DNA from: Bacteroidota bacterium
GTDB lineage: Bacteria; Bacteroidota; Bacteroidia; Bacteroidales; Lentimicrobiaceae
Assembly (NCBI GenBank): GCA_023434665.1
Contig: JAEYSM010000016.1
Span: 1 to 64,000 of the forward strand
DNA length: 64,000 bases
Direction of reading: 5' to 3'
Numbering within the stretch: position 1 is the first letter of the stretch; each line of letters begins with the position of its first letter. Position numbers and translations under genes: made by a program. The notes beneath the pieces were generated by a model. That model did no database searches. It was not told where the DNA came from and saw only the letters and a program-made list of their open reading frames with translations. Shown piece after piece: positions 1 to 7,572 of the stretch.

Positions 1-75
1 AACTTCATAATGCCTTTTTTTCAAGCAATCCTCCGACCACTTGCCCTCAGGTTTGTTTCCTGTCGTTTGGGGCTG

Positions 76-105
76 CAAAATTAAGAACTATTTCCTTACG
101 TGCAA
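76..105 (-). promoter_or_regulatory. Strong Bacteroidota promoter P2 of a probable rRNA operon leader
   Basis: Read on the minus strand, a -7 box TAATTTTG (76-83) lies exactly 19 bases downstream of a TTG -33 element (103-105), the consensus arrangement for the housekeeping sigma factor of Bacteroidota. It points out of the left edge of the window. No protein start follows before base 1. Together with the second promoter about 120 bases upstream, this looks like the tandem-promoter leader of a ribosomal RNA operon, but no rRNA sequence is visible to prove it. Confidence 0.65.
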
Positions 106-198
106 CAAAAATTAAAACTTTTTTTTATTTTTTTTTATCCCCAGACTTTCAAGCAACTTCCCCTGTCTCTTTGCACCTTTGTGCGTGAATTGGGATTG

Positions 199-229
199 CA
201 AAAGTACACCCTTTTACAACATCTCCAAA
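199..229 (-). promoter_or_regulatory. Strong Bacteroidota promoter P1 of a probable rRNA operon leader
   Basis: On the minus strand a -7 box TACTTTTG (199-206) is separated by exactly 19 bases from a TTTG -33 element (226-229). An A/T-rich stretch with A- and T-runs lies just upstream (about 231-300), like an UP element. It directs transcription leftwards, in tandem with the second promoter at 76-105. Tandem perfect promoters followed by a long untranslated leader are typical of rRNA operons; that target is an inference because the transcript leaves the window. Confidence 0.65.
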
Positions 230-330
230 CGTTTTTTGAAATTTTTTTGAGAAATTTTATTTCACTCCCCTTTTGCGGCTTTTTTAAACCCTTTAAGGCC
301 TTATCAACATGGTAACAAGAGTAAGTTTTG

Positions 331-637
331 GTTTTACTATATCTCCTGTGTTACAACAGCATTCTCACCATTCTCCACAAGGCGGGCTATTTAAAATGTA
401 TAATAAGTAAGGGATATGACCACAAATGTCGGCTCCTCATAACTATAGTTGACCTTAAATACACTTAATAAATAAGATACCGATAACAGACGGTGAAAAT
501 ACGGTACAAATACCATAACCCTAATATAACCGTAAGTCAAGGGTATCGAAACAGTAAATCAACCGTAAAGAAACCTATAATCAAATAATGAAAATAACCC
601 CCTTTTTTGAGCTATATCATTCGTCTTATGCTTAGCG
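331..637. other. Gene-free intergenic stretch
   Basis: No coding frame, RNA gene or convincing terminator was found here. It lies upstream of the leftward promoter pair and downstream of the leftward VOC gene. Short motifs recur (AACCGTAA at 528-535 and 561-568; the small dyad GGTA-N4-TACC at 503-514), but they are too short to assign a role. Confidence 0.5.
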
Positions 638-1126
638 CTACCTTACTTCACTAATAAGGTCTTTCATATTTAAAGCTTTAGTAAACATAGTAATAGAACC
701 GTCTTCACTCTTAGGCCATTCTTCTTTTGGGCGATCCCAGTAAAGTTCTATCCCATTAGCATCAGGATCTTCAAGGTACAAAGCTTCAGAAACGCCATGA
801 TCACTGGCTCCGATAAGCGGATACTTAGCATCCAATATCCTTTGAAGTATTTCGGCCAGATCTTTTCGAGTGGGATAAGCGATGGCAACATGATAAAGTC
901 CGGGGCTATTACCGGGTGCAGGTTGAGAACCTTTACTATGCCACGTGTTCAATCCTATATGATGATGATAACCTCCTGCAGAGACAAAGGCTGCCTGATC
1001 TCCATACATCATCACTAATTCAAACCCCAATAAATCACGATAAAACTGTAACGATCGGTTGAGGTCAGAAACCTTTAGATGTATATGTCCTATCCGGGTC
1101 TGTGCCGGCACTACATATTTTTCCAT
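638..1126 (-). CDS. VOC family (glyoxalase/bleomycin resistance/dioxygenase) protein
   Basis: A 162-residue single protein of the vicinal oxygen chelate fold, probably a cytosolic metal-dependent lyase, dioxygenase or isomerase of unknown substrate. Visible features are the first beta-alpha-beta-beta-beta unit starting GHIHLKVSDLNRSLQFY (the His before LKV is a usual metal ligand), a second unit starting LYHVAIAYP with a second candidate His, and the closing motif LEDPDANGIELYWDRP containing the usual metal-binding Glu. It resembles the CatE/YfiE-like catechol-dioxygenase-type group in that closing motif. It stands alone on the minus strand. The family is clear; the substrate cannot be read from the sequence. 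Confidence 0.85.
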   Translation of the reverse strand: MEKYVVPAQTRIGHIHLKVSDLNRSLQFYRDLLGFELVMMYGDQAAFVSAGGYHHHIGLNTWHSKGSQPAPGNSPGLYHVAIAYPTRKDLAEILQRILDAKYPLIGASDHGVSEALYLEDPDANGIELYWDRPKEEWPKSEDGSITMFTKALNMKDLISEVR

Positions 1127-1216
1127 TCCCTTTTTGATTTGAATTTTAAGTTATTACCAAGTGACCTTGCAAGAGACCTTGATAACAACTCGAACTTAGT
1201 TTTAGTTTTAATGTAC

Positions 1217-1300
1217 AAAAGTTTCACTCAAAATGTCAATCGTTGCATTAACGGCATCACATTAAAACTCCTCAGAGGCGATTTTAAGGGTGAAACTTTT
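1217..1300. repeat. 11-bp perfect inverted repeat upstream of the VOC and ArsC-like genes
   Basis: AAAAGTTTCAC (1217-1227) is matched exactly by its reverse complement GTGAAACTTTT (1290-1300), with 62 bases between the arms. The pair lies in the region between the divergently transcribed VOC gene (minus) and ArsC-like gene (plus). The spacing is too long for a simple terminator; paired operator half-sites or chance are both possible. Confidence 0.35.
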
Positions 1301-1407
1301 ACTGCAGAAGAAGCTTTCCGAAAGCTGCAATTATAAGAATTTCGGTTAAAAGACCTTTCCATGCGTCATTCCTTTAAATTGATTGTTACATAAATATAAT
1401 TGTAATA

Positions 1408-1866
1408 ATGAATAAACATAACACTATGAAAGCACTAATCATTTGCACAGGAAACAGCAGTCGAAGCCAGATGGCTCATGGATTTTTACAGTCCTTTGAT
1501 TCGAGGCTCAAGGTATATTCTGCAGGCAATGATCCGGCTGACAAGATTGATGAAAATGCAGTGAGGGTTATGCAGGAAGTTGGAATAGACATAAGTGACC
1601 ATAAACCTACATCTGTAAATAATTATCTCGACACAGAATGGGATTATGAAATTTCAGTATGTGGTAAAGAAAATGGCTCATGCCCTTATTTTCCAGGCAA
1701 GGCAAAACATCATTATCACATCAGGATTGAGAGCCCATCAAAATCCCAAAATGCAGCAGAAGAAGAAGAATTGCTAAGTCGTTATAGAAGAATCCGTGAT
1801 GAAATAAAAAGCGAAATGTATTTGCTTTATAGTGAACGGATAAAACCGAGTTACCAGTCTAATTAG
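1408..1866 (+). CDS. Thioredoxin-coupled arsenate reductase-like / low-molecular-weight phosphotyrosine phosphatase family protein
   Basis: A 152-residue cytosolic protein of the LMW phosphatase fold. The P-loop C-T-G-N-S-S-R-S starts at Cys13 (C-x5-R). Two further cysteines, Cys85 and Cys92, are spaced seven residues apart, matching the Cys82/Cys89 redox relay of the thioredoxin-coupled ArsC of Staphylococcus, followed by the family's CP-x-FPG segment. This favours arsenate reduction over phosphatase action. The acid-loop Asp of the usual DPA motif is replaced by Glu108 in I-E-S-P-S. A second ATG at 1426 would remove six residues and is an alternative start. The 3' end overlaps the convergent DUF1801 gene by eight bases. 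No ars regulator or arsenite pump is nearby. Confidence 0.8.
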   Translation: MNKHNTMKALIICTGNSSRSQMAHGFLQSFDSRLKVYSAGNDPADKIDENAVRVMQEVGIDISDHKPTSVNNYLDTEWDYEISVCGKENGSCPYFPGKAKHHYHIRIESPSKSQNAAEEEELLSRYRRIRDEIKSEMYLLYSERIKPSYQSN

Positions 1867-2287
1867 ATTCTGCCAGCGATAATTGGATAATTTCTTCGAG
1901 GACAGTTATGTCAATGTCTTGTAATTTATTGATATACAAGCATCCGACTCCTGTTTTGTGCTTTCCCAATTTCTGTAGTAGTTGTTCGTACCTACCTATT
2001 TGCATAGTCAGGTAAAGAGAAAAATTTGCTTTACGTGGAGCGAAACCTATTCTCATCCAATCAACTTCCCTGCCGGTTTGAGGACTCCTAAATACCACAT
2101 TACCGAAACCGACAATTGAATTACTCCAAAGCTGGGGTTCTTCACCTGTTGCTTTCTTCATCATTTCTAATAGTGCAAATGCATCATTTCTTTTTTGCTC
2201 AGTGGGCAAATTATTCAGAAATTGATCGACGCTCTCAACAGTTGGTTTTGTTTTGATCTCAACGTGTTTTGATTTCTTCTCAGTCAT
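1859..2287 (-). CDS. DUF1801 domain-containing protein
   Basis: A 142-residue soluble protein matching the DUF1801 (YdhG-like) family: the start of the domain TKPTVESVDQFLNNLP, the core TGEEPQLWSNSIVGFGN, the REVDWMRIGFAPRKANFSLYL segment and a C-terminal helix around GVGCLYINKLQDID are all present. The family is widespread and its biochemical role is not established. The gene is convergent with, and overlaps by eight bases, the ArsC-like gene; no operon partner is evident. Confidence 0.85.
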   Translation of the reverse strand: MTEKKSKHVEIKTKPTVESVDQFLNNLPTEQKRNDAFALLEMMKKATGEEPQLWSNSIVGFGNVVFRSPQTGREVDWMRIGFAPRKANFSLYLTMQIGRYEQLLQKLGKHKTGVGCLYINKLQDIDITVLEEIIQLSLAESN

Positions 2288-2389
2288 ACTTCACCTGGTG
2301 ATTATTGATTCATGATGCACAAATTTATTAAATAAATGATTAAGGTGAATGATTCGCCTAAACCGTATTTTCACTGCAGCGTATATTTA

Positions 2390-2821
2390 CTATTTAATGG
2401 AAAAATGAATAATATCTGTTATTTGATTTCCAGCCATATCAATGCAAGTAGCTTTAAATTGATATAGCCCGTGGGATGTTGGTGCATGCCCAATAGTGTC
2501 GGGGATGATAAGATGCTCATGAATGGTAAATTCTTTCTTACCGCTACACATAAATGTTTCATTATAGGTCCAGGGTTCGTCATCATGGGCATCTGATTTA
2601 TGTTGCTCAGCATAATTGAGTGATACAACACAATGGTCCAGGCCAATATCGTCACTTACGTGCAGTTCTATATGAAACTCATCAGCGGTATTCAGCTGAG
2701 CTCCTTCAACCGGTTGCTGTATAAACATTGCTGGTTTATGATCGTCAGCATCTTTTTCACTTGTGCAACCGCTTATGGCTGTTAAAATAAGTAATGAACA
2801 GAGTAAGGAGGCAAGTTTCAT
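2390..2821 (-). CDS. DUF4625 domain-containing lipoprotein
   Basis: A 143-residue exported protein. The N-terminus has a short basic region, a hydrophobic core and a lipobox ending T-A-I-S-G-C, so Cys19 is the likely lipidated residue and the mature protein is membrane anchored. The rest is a single beta-rich domain with the DUF4625 pattern (a KPxxxIxxPxxGxxL opening, a SDDxGLxxCxVSL central strand and a His/Asp-rich segment around residues 70-85). The His, Asp and Cys content hints at metal or ligand contact but this is a guess. It is monocistronic. Confidence 0.75.
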   Translation of the reverse strand: MKLASLLCSLLILTAISGCTSEKDADDHKPAMFIQQPVEGAQLNTADEFHIELHVSDDIGLDHCVVSLNYAEQHKSDAHDDEPWTYNETFMCSGKKEFTIHEHLIIPDTIGHAPTSHGLYQFKATCIDMAGNQITDIIHFSIK

Positions 2822-2949
2822 ACTAATAATGTTATAATCGAACTAACAACGTTATAATTTAAAGGTTGGGTTGCTTCAAATAGTAATTTTATCTTTTCTC
2901 ATAAACAAAAGAATTATTAAACTCGTTAGATTATTGTAAAACATTGGAT

Positions 2950-3954
2950 ATGAGGAACATAGTAAGATATTCATTGCCAATTGCAGCTGGTGTAATCGCT
3001 GCCAGACTGGTATTGAAGCGGGTACAGAGGAATCTTAGAATAGAGAATTTGAAAGGTAAAACATTTGTAATAATTGGAGCTTCAAGTGGTTTTGGAAAGG
3101 GAATTGCATTAAAACTAGGTGAATATGGAGCAAATATTGTACTGGCAGCCCGGAGAACTGAATTACTTGATGATATCGCTATTAAAATTCAGCATTCAGG
3201 TGGAAGAGCTAAATCGTTCACTCTTGATATCTCGAATATTGAAGAACTTGAGAGCCTTGCTGAATTTGCAAAAAGCACCTATGGACATGTGGATGCCTGG
3301 ATCAATAATTCCGGCGTTTTTATGATTGGACGTTTTTGGGATATTCCTATTGATGAACAAAATCGTTTGGTAGATGTCAATTTGAAAGGAGTATTATTCG
3401 GCACACATACCGCCATCAAATTATTCATTGAACAGGGGTATGGAACTATAATTAATATGGGATCGATTTACAGTGAGATACCATCAGCTTACAATTCAGT
3501 TTATTCTGCAACAAAGGCGGGCGTTAGAAGTTTGGGACAAGCTTTAAATCAGGAACTCAGGTTAAATGGTTATAAGAATATAAAGATTGTTACAATACAT
3601 CCATGGGCAGTTGATACTCCATTGTGGCGGCATGCTGCGAACTATAGCGGCGGAACTCCAAGGATGGTAGCAATGGATCCACCACGGAAAGTTGTGGATA
3701 CGGTTATTAAATCGCTATTTACCAGACCGAAGGAAGTGTCCGTTGGGTATAAAGCAAAAACATTCTTCCATTTCCATAGATTGTTCCCTCATACATCCGA
3801 GCGAATGACTGCAAATATTGTGCACAAGTATCAAATTGAAGAGGCTCCTCCAACTGATGACACTTCGGGATCATTAAATGATCCGATGTATGCAGGAACC
3901 GGAATAGATGACGGTGTTCGTGAAAGGATTAAATGGGAGGACAATAATCAGTAG
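2950..3954 (+). CDS. SDR family oxidoreductase, N-terminally membrane anchored
   Basis: A short-chain dehydrogenase of 334 residues. A hydrophobic/amphipathic N-terminal segment (residues about 7-24) precedes the Rossmann domain. The nucleotide-binding motif is G-A-S-S-G-F-G, the NNSG motif follows in the WINNSGV segment, and the catalytic Tyr-x3-Lys is in VYSATKAG, with Ser of MGSIYS upstream. This is the classical active site of NAD(P)-dependent oxidoreductases; the substrate is unknown. The C-terminal 70 residues are an extension beyond the usual roughly 250-residue core. The open frame begins at a TTG (2944); the first ATG, at 2950, was chosen. Confidence 0.85.
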   Translation: MRNIVRYSLPIAAGVIAARLVLKRVQRNLRIENLKGKTFVIIGASSGFGKGIALKLGEYGANIVLAARRTELLDDIAIKIQHSGGRAKSFTLDISNIEELESLAEFAKSTYGHVDAWINNSGVFMIGRFWDIPIDEQNRLVDVNLKGVLFGTHTAIKLFIEQGYGTIINMGSIYSEIPSAYNSVYSATKAGVRSLGQALNQELRLNGYKNIKIVTIHPWAVDTPLWRHAANYSGGTPRMVAMDPPRKVVDTVIKSLFTRPKEVSVGYKAKTFFHFHRLFPHTSERMTANIVHKYQIEEAPPTDDTSGSLNDPMYAGTGIDDGVRERIKWEDNNQ

Positions 3955-3965
3955 TATTTTTTCTT

Positions 3966-3973
3966 TACTTTTG
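3966..3973 (+). promoter_or_regulatory. -7 promoter box (TACTTTTG) upstream of yebC
   Basis: A perfect TAnnTTTG box lies 27 bases before the yebC ATG. No clear TTG -33 element is seen at the preferred distance, so only the -7 half is supported. Confidence 0.5.
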
Positions 3974-4000
3974 TGCCCTTAATTTTAAAAAAATCAATTC

Positions 4001-4720
4001 ATGGGCAGGGCATTTGAATTTCGCAAAGCAAGGAAAATGAAAAGATGGGGTAACATGGCAAGAGTGTTTACCCGTTTAGGAAAAGATATTGAAATAGCCG
4101 TAAAGGCTGGTGGTCCCGACCCCACAATGAATCCCAAACTCAGGCTTCTCATCCAGAACGCGAAGAGTGAGAATATGCCAAAGGAAAACGTGGAACGTGC
4201 TATAAAAAGGGCAGTTTCTAAGGATTCTTCTGACTATAAGGAAGTAGTGTATGAAGGTTATGGTCCTCATGGTATTGCTGTAGTTGTTGAAACAGCAACT
4301 GATAACACTACACGGACAGTTGGTAACATTCGAAGTTATTTTGTTCGCAATGGTGGAAGTCTCGGAACCATGGGCATGCTCGATTTTATGTTTGAACGGA
4401 AATGCTCATTTAAAGTTGAAATGAAGCCAGATCTGGAGATTGATGAGCTTGAACTTGAATTGATTGATTTTGGAGTTGAGGAAATTTTTATTGAAGATGA
4501 TGAACTTCATATTTATGCTGATTTCCCCGCTTTTGGTCCGATTCAGAAATATCTCGAAGAAAATCAATTTAATATCAAAAGCTTTGCTTTTGAGAGAATT
4601 CCTAATGATCTGAAAACTTTAACAGCTGAGGAACAAGCAGATGTTGAGAAAATGCTTGAAAGAATGGAAGACGACGATGATGTTACAAATGTTTTCCACA
4701 ATATGAGAATGGCTGAATAA
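4001..4720 (+). CDS. yebC: YebC/PmpR family regulator (TACO1-like)
   Basis: A 239-residue cytosolic protein of the YebC/TACO1 family, implicated in transcriptional regulation and, in some members, in translation through proline-rich stretches. The N-terminal segment GRAFEFRKARKMKRWGNMAR is the Bacteroidales form of the family signature, followed by GGPDPTMNPKLRLLIQNAK and the VYEGYGPHGIAVVVE motif. The acidic C-terminus (EDDDDV) is typical. It is monocistronic and convergent with the amylase gene, with only six bases between stops. Confidence 0.93.
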   Translation: MGRAFEFRKARKMKRWGNMARVFTRLGKDIEIAVKAGGPDPTMNPKLRLLIQNAKSENMPKENVERAIKRAVSKDSSDYKEVVYEGYGPHGIAVVVETATDNTTRTVGNIRSYFVRNGGSLGTMGMLDFMFERKCSFKVEMKPDLEIDELELELIDFGVEEIFIEDDELHIYADFPAFGPIQKYLEENQFNIKSFAFERIPNDLKTLTAEEQADVEKMLERMEDDDDVTNVFHNMRMAE

Positions 4721-4726
4721 CCAGTC

Positions 4727-7558
4727 TTAGAGTTTTATTATTTTAGCATTCTCACTTTTCTGATTCACCCTCACATGTAAGAAGTAATGACCTGCTGAAA
4801 GGTCTGATAGGTCAGCATTTACTATCTGTTTTCCTGAAGATAATTTTCCTTTATACAAAGTTTTAACAACTTTGCCCGATGTGTTTATGAGTAGTAGTTC
4901 AGCAAAGCTGTCATCTTCAATATTCAGCACAGTTGAAAGCTGATCAGTCAAGGGGTTAGGAAAAACACTGTCAATTAATCCCATCTGATCATCATTGTTT
5001 TCTCCTCCAGGAAGCGGTAAAAGTCCCAAGCCGACATCAGGGGTCGTTAGCTTCTTTGAAGTGAATAACCTAAAATCTCCAGGATATAGCATTATTTTAT
5101 CTGTCAGGGATTGCACATTCAGCGAATCACCCGAAAAATAATCATACCATGTTCCTGTGGAAGGGAAATCTGGTGACACTTCCTGCACGTAGATATCAAA
5201 ATTAGCTATAACGGCAACTGACATCTCACTACCTCTGAGTGTGACTTTTTTTATGAGTCCGGTGCCACTGCTCAGAGTAAAATCTGAAGTGTTGAATACC
5301 TCGTGTGTTTGTCTGAGATTAATAAGTGCTGCAGTAATATCGTATAACTGTCTGCGAAGCCAGTTATTCCGGTAGTCCCATTTGATTGGCTTTTCGCCGG
5401 TCCTGCCGTTATATTCAATAGAGTAGTCATAACCAAGTTCACCAAATTGCCAAAGCATTTTTGGCCCCGGTATCGTATAGAAAACAGCTGAAGCAGCAGC
5501 AATGCGTCTGAGACATTCATCAAGACTCTTTATATTGTACCATGAATTTTTTGTATTACCCCAAGTCATTATTGAATACATTAACCGCTCCTCGTCATGA
5601 CTTTCCATATACCCTATTAGATGAGGATCATTCCATCCACGTGTTTTAAAAGAAATACCGGCAATATCGCTATTTTCGGTATAACCCATTACAAGCTGTC
5701 TGTACTGGTGGTTAAGGTTCCCCCATAACATAAAACCATAGTTGGCAAGCTCTCTTTCCTCTGTGTTTTCTGCGAAATGCTCAAGGATCATATAAAAATC
5801 TTCATCGATGTTCCAAACAGTATTTCCTATATTTTTCCAGATAGCAACACGACTTGCATCGTATTTTCCCCATGCATCCGTATTTCCAAGAGTGTTGTTT
5901 TGCGTAAAGCCTTTTGATAAGTCAAAGCGGTACCCATCTACATTATATTCTTCCATCCAGTACTTTACAACCCTTGTCACCAGATTTTTGGTTGCCTGAC
6001 TTTCGTGATTGAAATCGAAACCAACATTATAATCATGCTTGGCAACAGGATTCAACCACGGGTTATTTGATGCTGGTCGGTTATTGGTAGCATCCCAATA
6101 TAACCTTGCGAAAGGAGAAGAGCCGAAAACATGATTAAGTACGATATCAAAAATGACTGCAATTCCATTCTGGTGACAGATGTCAATAAATTCTTTAAGG
6201 TTGTTTTTTGTACCGTAATATTTATCAGGTGCAAAATGGAAAGCTGTATTATAACCCCAACTTGAATTACCTTCGAATTCATATACGGGCATAAGTTCGA
6301 TGGCATTAATACCGAGCCCTTTAAGGTAGGAGAGGGTGTCAATCAGGGTCTGGTAATCATGCTTTGCAAGAAAATCTCTGACAAGTAATTCATAGATAAC
6401 GAGATTTTCCTTTGCAGGTCGTTGAAAATCAGAGATCACCCATTCATATTCTGCCTGAGCAGTTTGAAGAACTGAGGCCGGTTGATTGGTCTTTCCGAAG
6501 GGATATTCAATAAGATCAGGATAAGTAGCATTGCTTATATACTGATCGTTCCATGGATCTAAAATTTTATCTGCATATGGATCGGCAATTCTGATCTCGT
6601 GGTTAACCAGGTATTGGAAAACATATTCCTTTCCTGGTTCCAGACCAGTTATTTCTTTCCACCATCTGCTGGCATCAGGCGACCGCTGCATGTGACCTTC
6701 GTCAGAATATTCCCAATTATTGAAATCTCCTATAACATAAACATTCTGTTTTTGAGGTGCATACAGAGATAAAATAACGGTACTGTCGTTTATAAAATTA
6801 ATTCCTTCAACTATACCTGAAGGTACTGCCATAGTTTGCACGGGAGATTCTATATAATAATAGGCTGAATCATAAGCAGCTTGACCTTCGAAAACAGTCT
6901 TTACTTTAATAAAATGTTTACCCGAAGATGCTGTTGTGTGAGTGAAGCTGATCTGGTTTTCTGTTGAATATGCCACCTGAGTATCGTTGATATAAAGAAT
7001 CAGAGAGTCGGCATTATTGGAAACCGCTTCTATTGTGATAGGTGTGCCGGGTAAAAAGATATTACCGTACTCATATGGTTCGGTGAGGATAACAAATAGA
7101 CCTTCGGGATAAACGGTAGCATATATGTCGCCATTTGTTGCTGTTTTTCCCTCCCGATAACTACCTCCTACGGCTGTAGCACTTCTGAAAACAAAAGCCA
7201 GTTGCAGAATTTCTTCCGAAGCAGGTACACCATAATATTGCCTTATTGTTTGTGTTCCGGTTGAAAATTTGTACAGATCAGTACCAATTTTTTCGAGTTT
7301 AGTTTCAGGGGTATTCTGGCCCCAGTCTGTTTTCACATATTTCCAGTCAGATGGACCACTGCTAAGATTTGTGATTACACCAGTATGTGCATATACGTCA
7401 CCTGTATAACCTGCCAAACCACGATTTCCCAATTGAGCATTGAAAATAACTTCAACAGATTGATCGTCAGAAGGGAAAACCGGATCAGTTACAATTAATT
7501 GAGAAAATGCACACTGCAGATTCCATATCAGTAGAAGAATCAGGGTAAATATTTTCAT
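4727..7558 (-). CDS. Secreted GH13 alpha-amylase family protein with CBM48-like domain and T9SS sorting domain
   Basis: A 943-residue exported glycoside hydrolase acting on alpha-glucans. A signal peptide (residues 1-19, ending FSQ) is followed by an N-terminal beta-sandwich region (to about 245), a CBM48/E-set domain (about 250-345, containing NVYVIGDFNNW), then the GH13 barrel (about 380-740). Catalytic motifs are visible: region I VIFDIVLNHVFG, nucleophile Asp in DGYRFDLS, acid/base Glu in MILEHFAE, and the third acid in MESHDEERLMY. The C-terminal 75 residues form a T9SS type A sorting domain ending in a short basic tail. It is probably displayed on the cell surface. It lies 14 bases after the histidine kinase gene, so the two may be co-transcribed. 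Confidence 0.92.
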   Translation of the reverse strand: MKIFTLILLLIWNLQCAFSQLIVTDPVFPSDDQSVEVIFNAQLGNRGLAGYTGDVYAHTGVITNLSSGPSDWKYVKTDWGQNTPETKLEKIGTDLYKFSTGTQTIRQYYGVPASEEILQLAFVFRSATAVGGSYREGKTATNGDIYATVYPEGLFVILTEPYEYGNIFLPGTPITIEAVSNNADSLILYINDTQVAYSTENQISFTHTTASSGKHFIKVKTVFEGQAAYDSAYYYIESPVQTMAVPSGIVEGINFINDSTVILSLYAPQKQNVYVIGDFNNWEYSDEGHMQRSPDASRWWKEITGLEPGKEYVFQYLVNHEIRIADPYADKILDPWNDQYISNATYPDLIEYPFGKTNQPASVLQTAQAEYEWVISDFQRPAKENLVIYELLVRDFLAKHDYQTLIDTLSYLKGLGINAIELMPVYEFEGNSSWGYNTAFHFAPDKYYGTKNNLKEFIDICHQNGIAVIFDIVLNHVFGSSPFARLYWDATNNRPASNNPWLNPVAKHDYNVGFDFNHESQATKNLVTRVVKYWMEEYNVDGYRFDLSKGFTQNNTLGNTDAWGKYDASRVAIWKNIGNTVWNIDEDFYMILEHFAENTEERELANYGFMLWGNLNHQYRQLVMGYTENSDIAGISFKTRGWNDPHLIGYMESHDEERLMYSIMTWGNTKNSWYNIKSLDECLRRIAAASAVFYTIPGPKMLWQFGELGYDYSIEYNGRTGEKPIKWDYRNNWLRRQLYDITAALINLRQTHEVFNTSDFTLSSGTGLIKKVTLRGSEMSVAVIANFDIYVQEVSPDFPSTGTWYDYFSGDSLNVQSLTDKIMLYPGDFRLFTSKKLTTPDVGLGLLPLPGGENNDDQMGLIDSVFPNPLTDQLSTVLNIEDDSFAELLLINTSGKVVKTLYKGKLSSGKQIVNADLSDLSAGHYFLHVRVNQKSENAKIIKL

Positions 7559-7572
7559 AATGTTAATAAAGG

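Noticed and set aside
100..315. 71-codon plus-strand frame near the left edge
   Set aside because: It runs through poly-T tracts and antisense to the two leftward promoters; composition is that of non-coding AT-rich DNA.
1079..1336. 85-codon plus-strand frame starting inside the VOC gene
   Set aside because: Half of it is antisense to the VOC gene and the rest covers the divergent promoter region; no family character.
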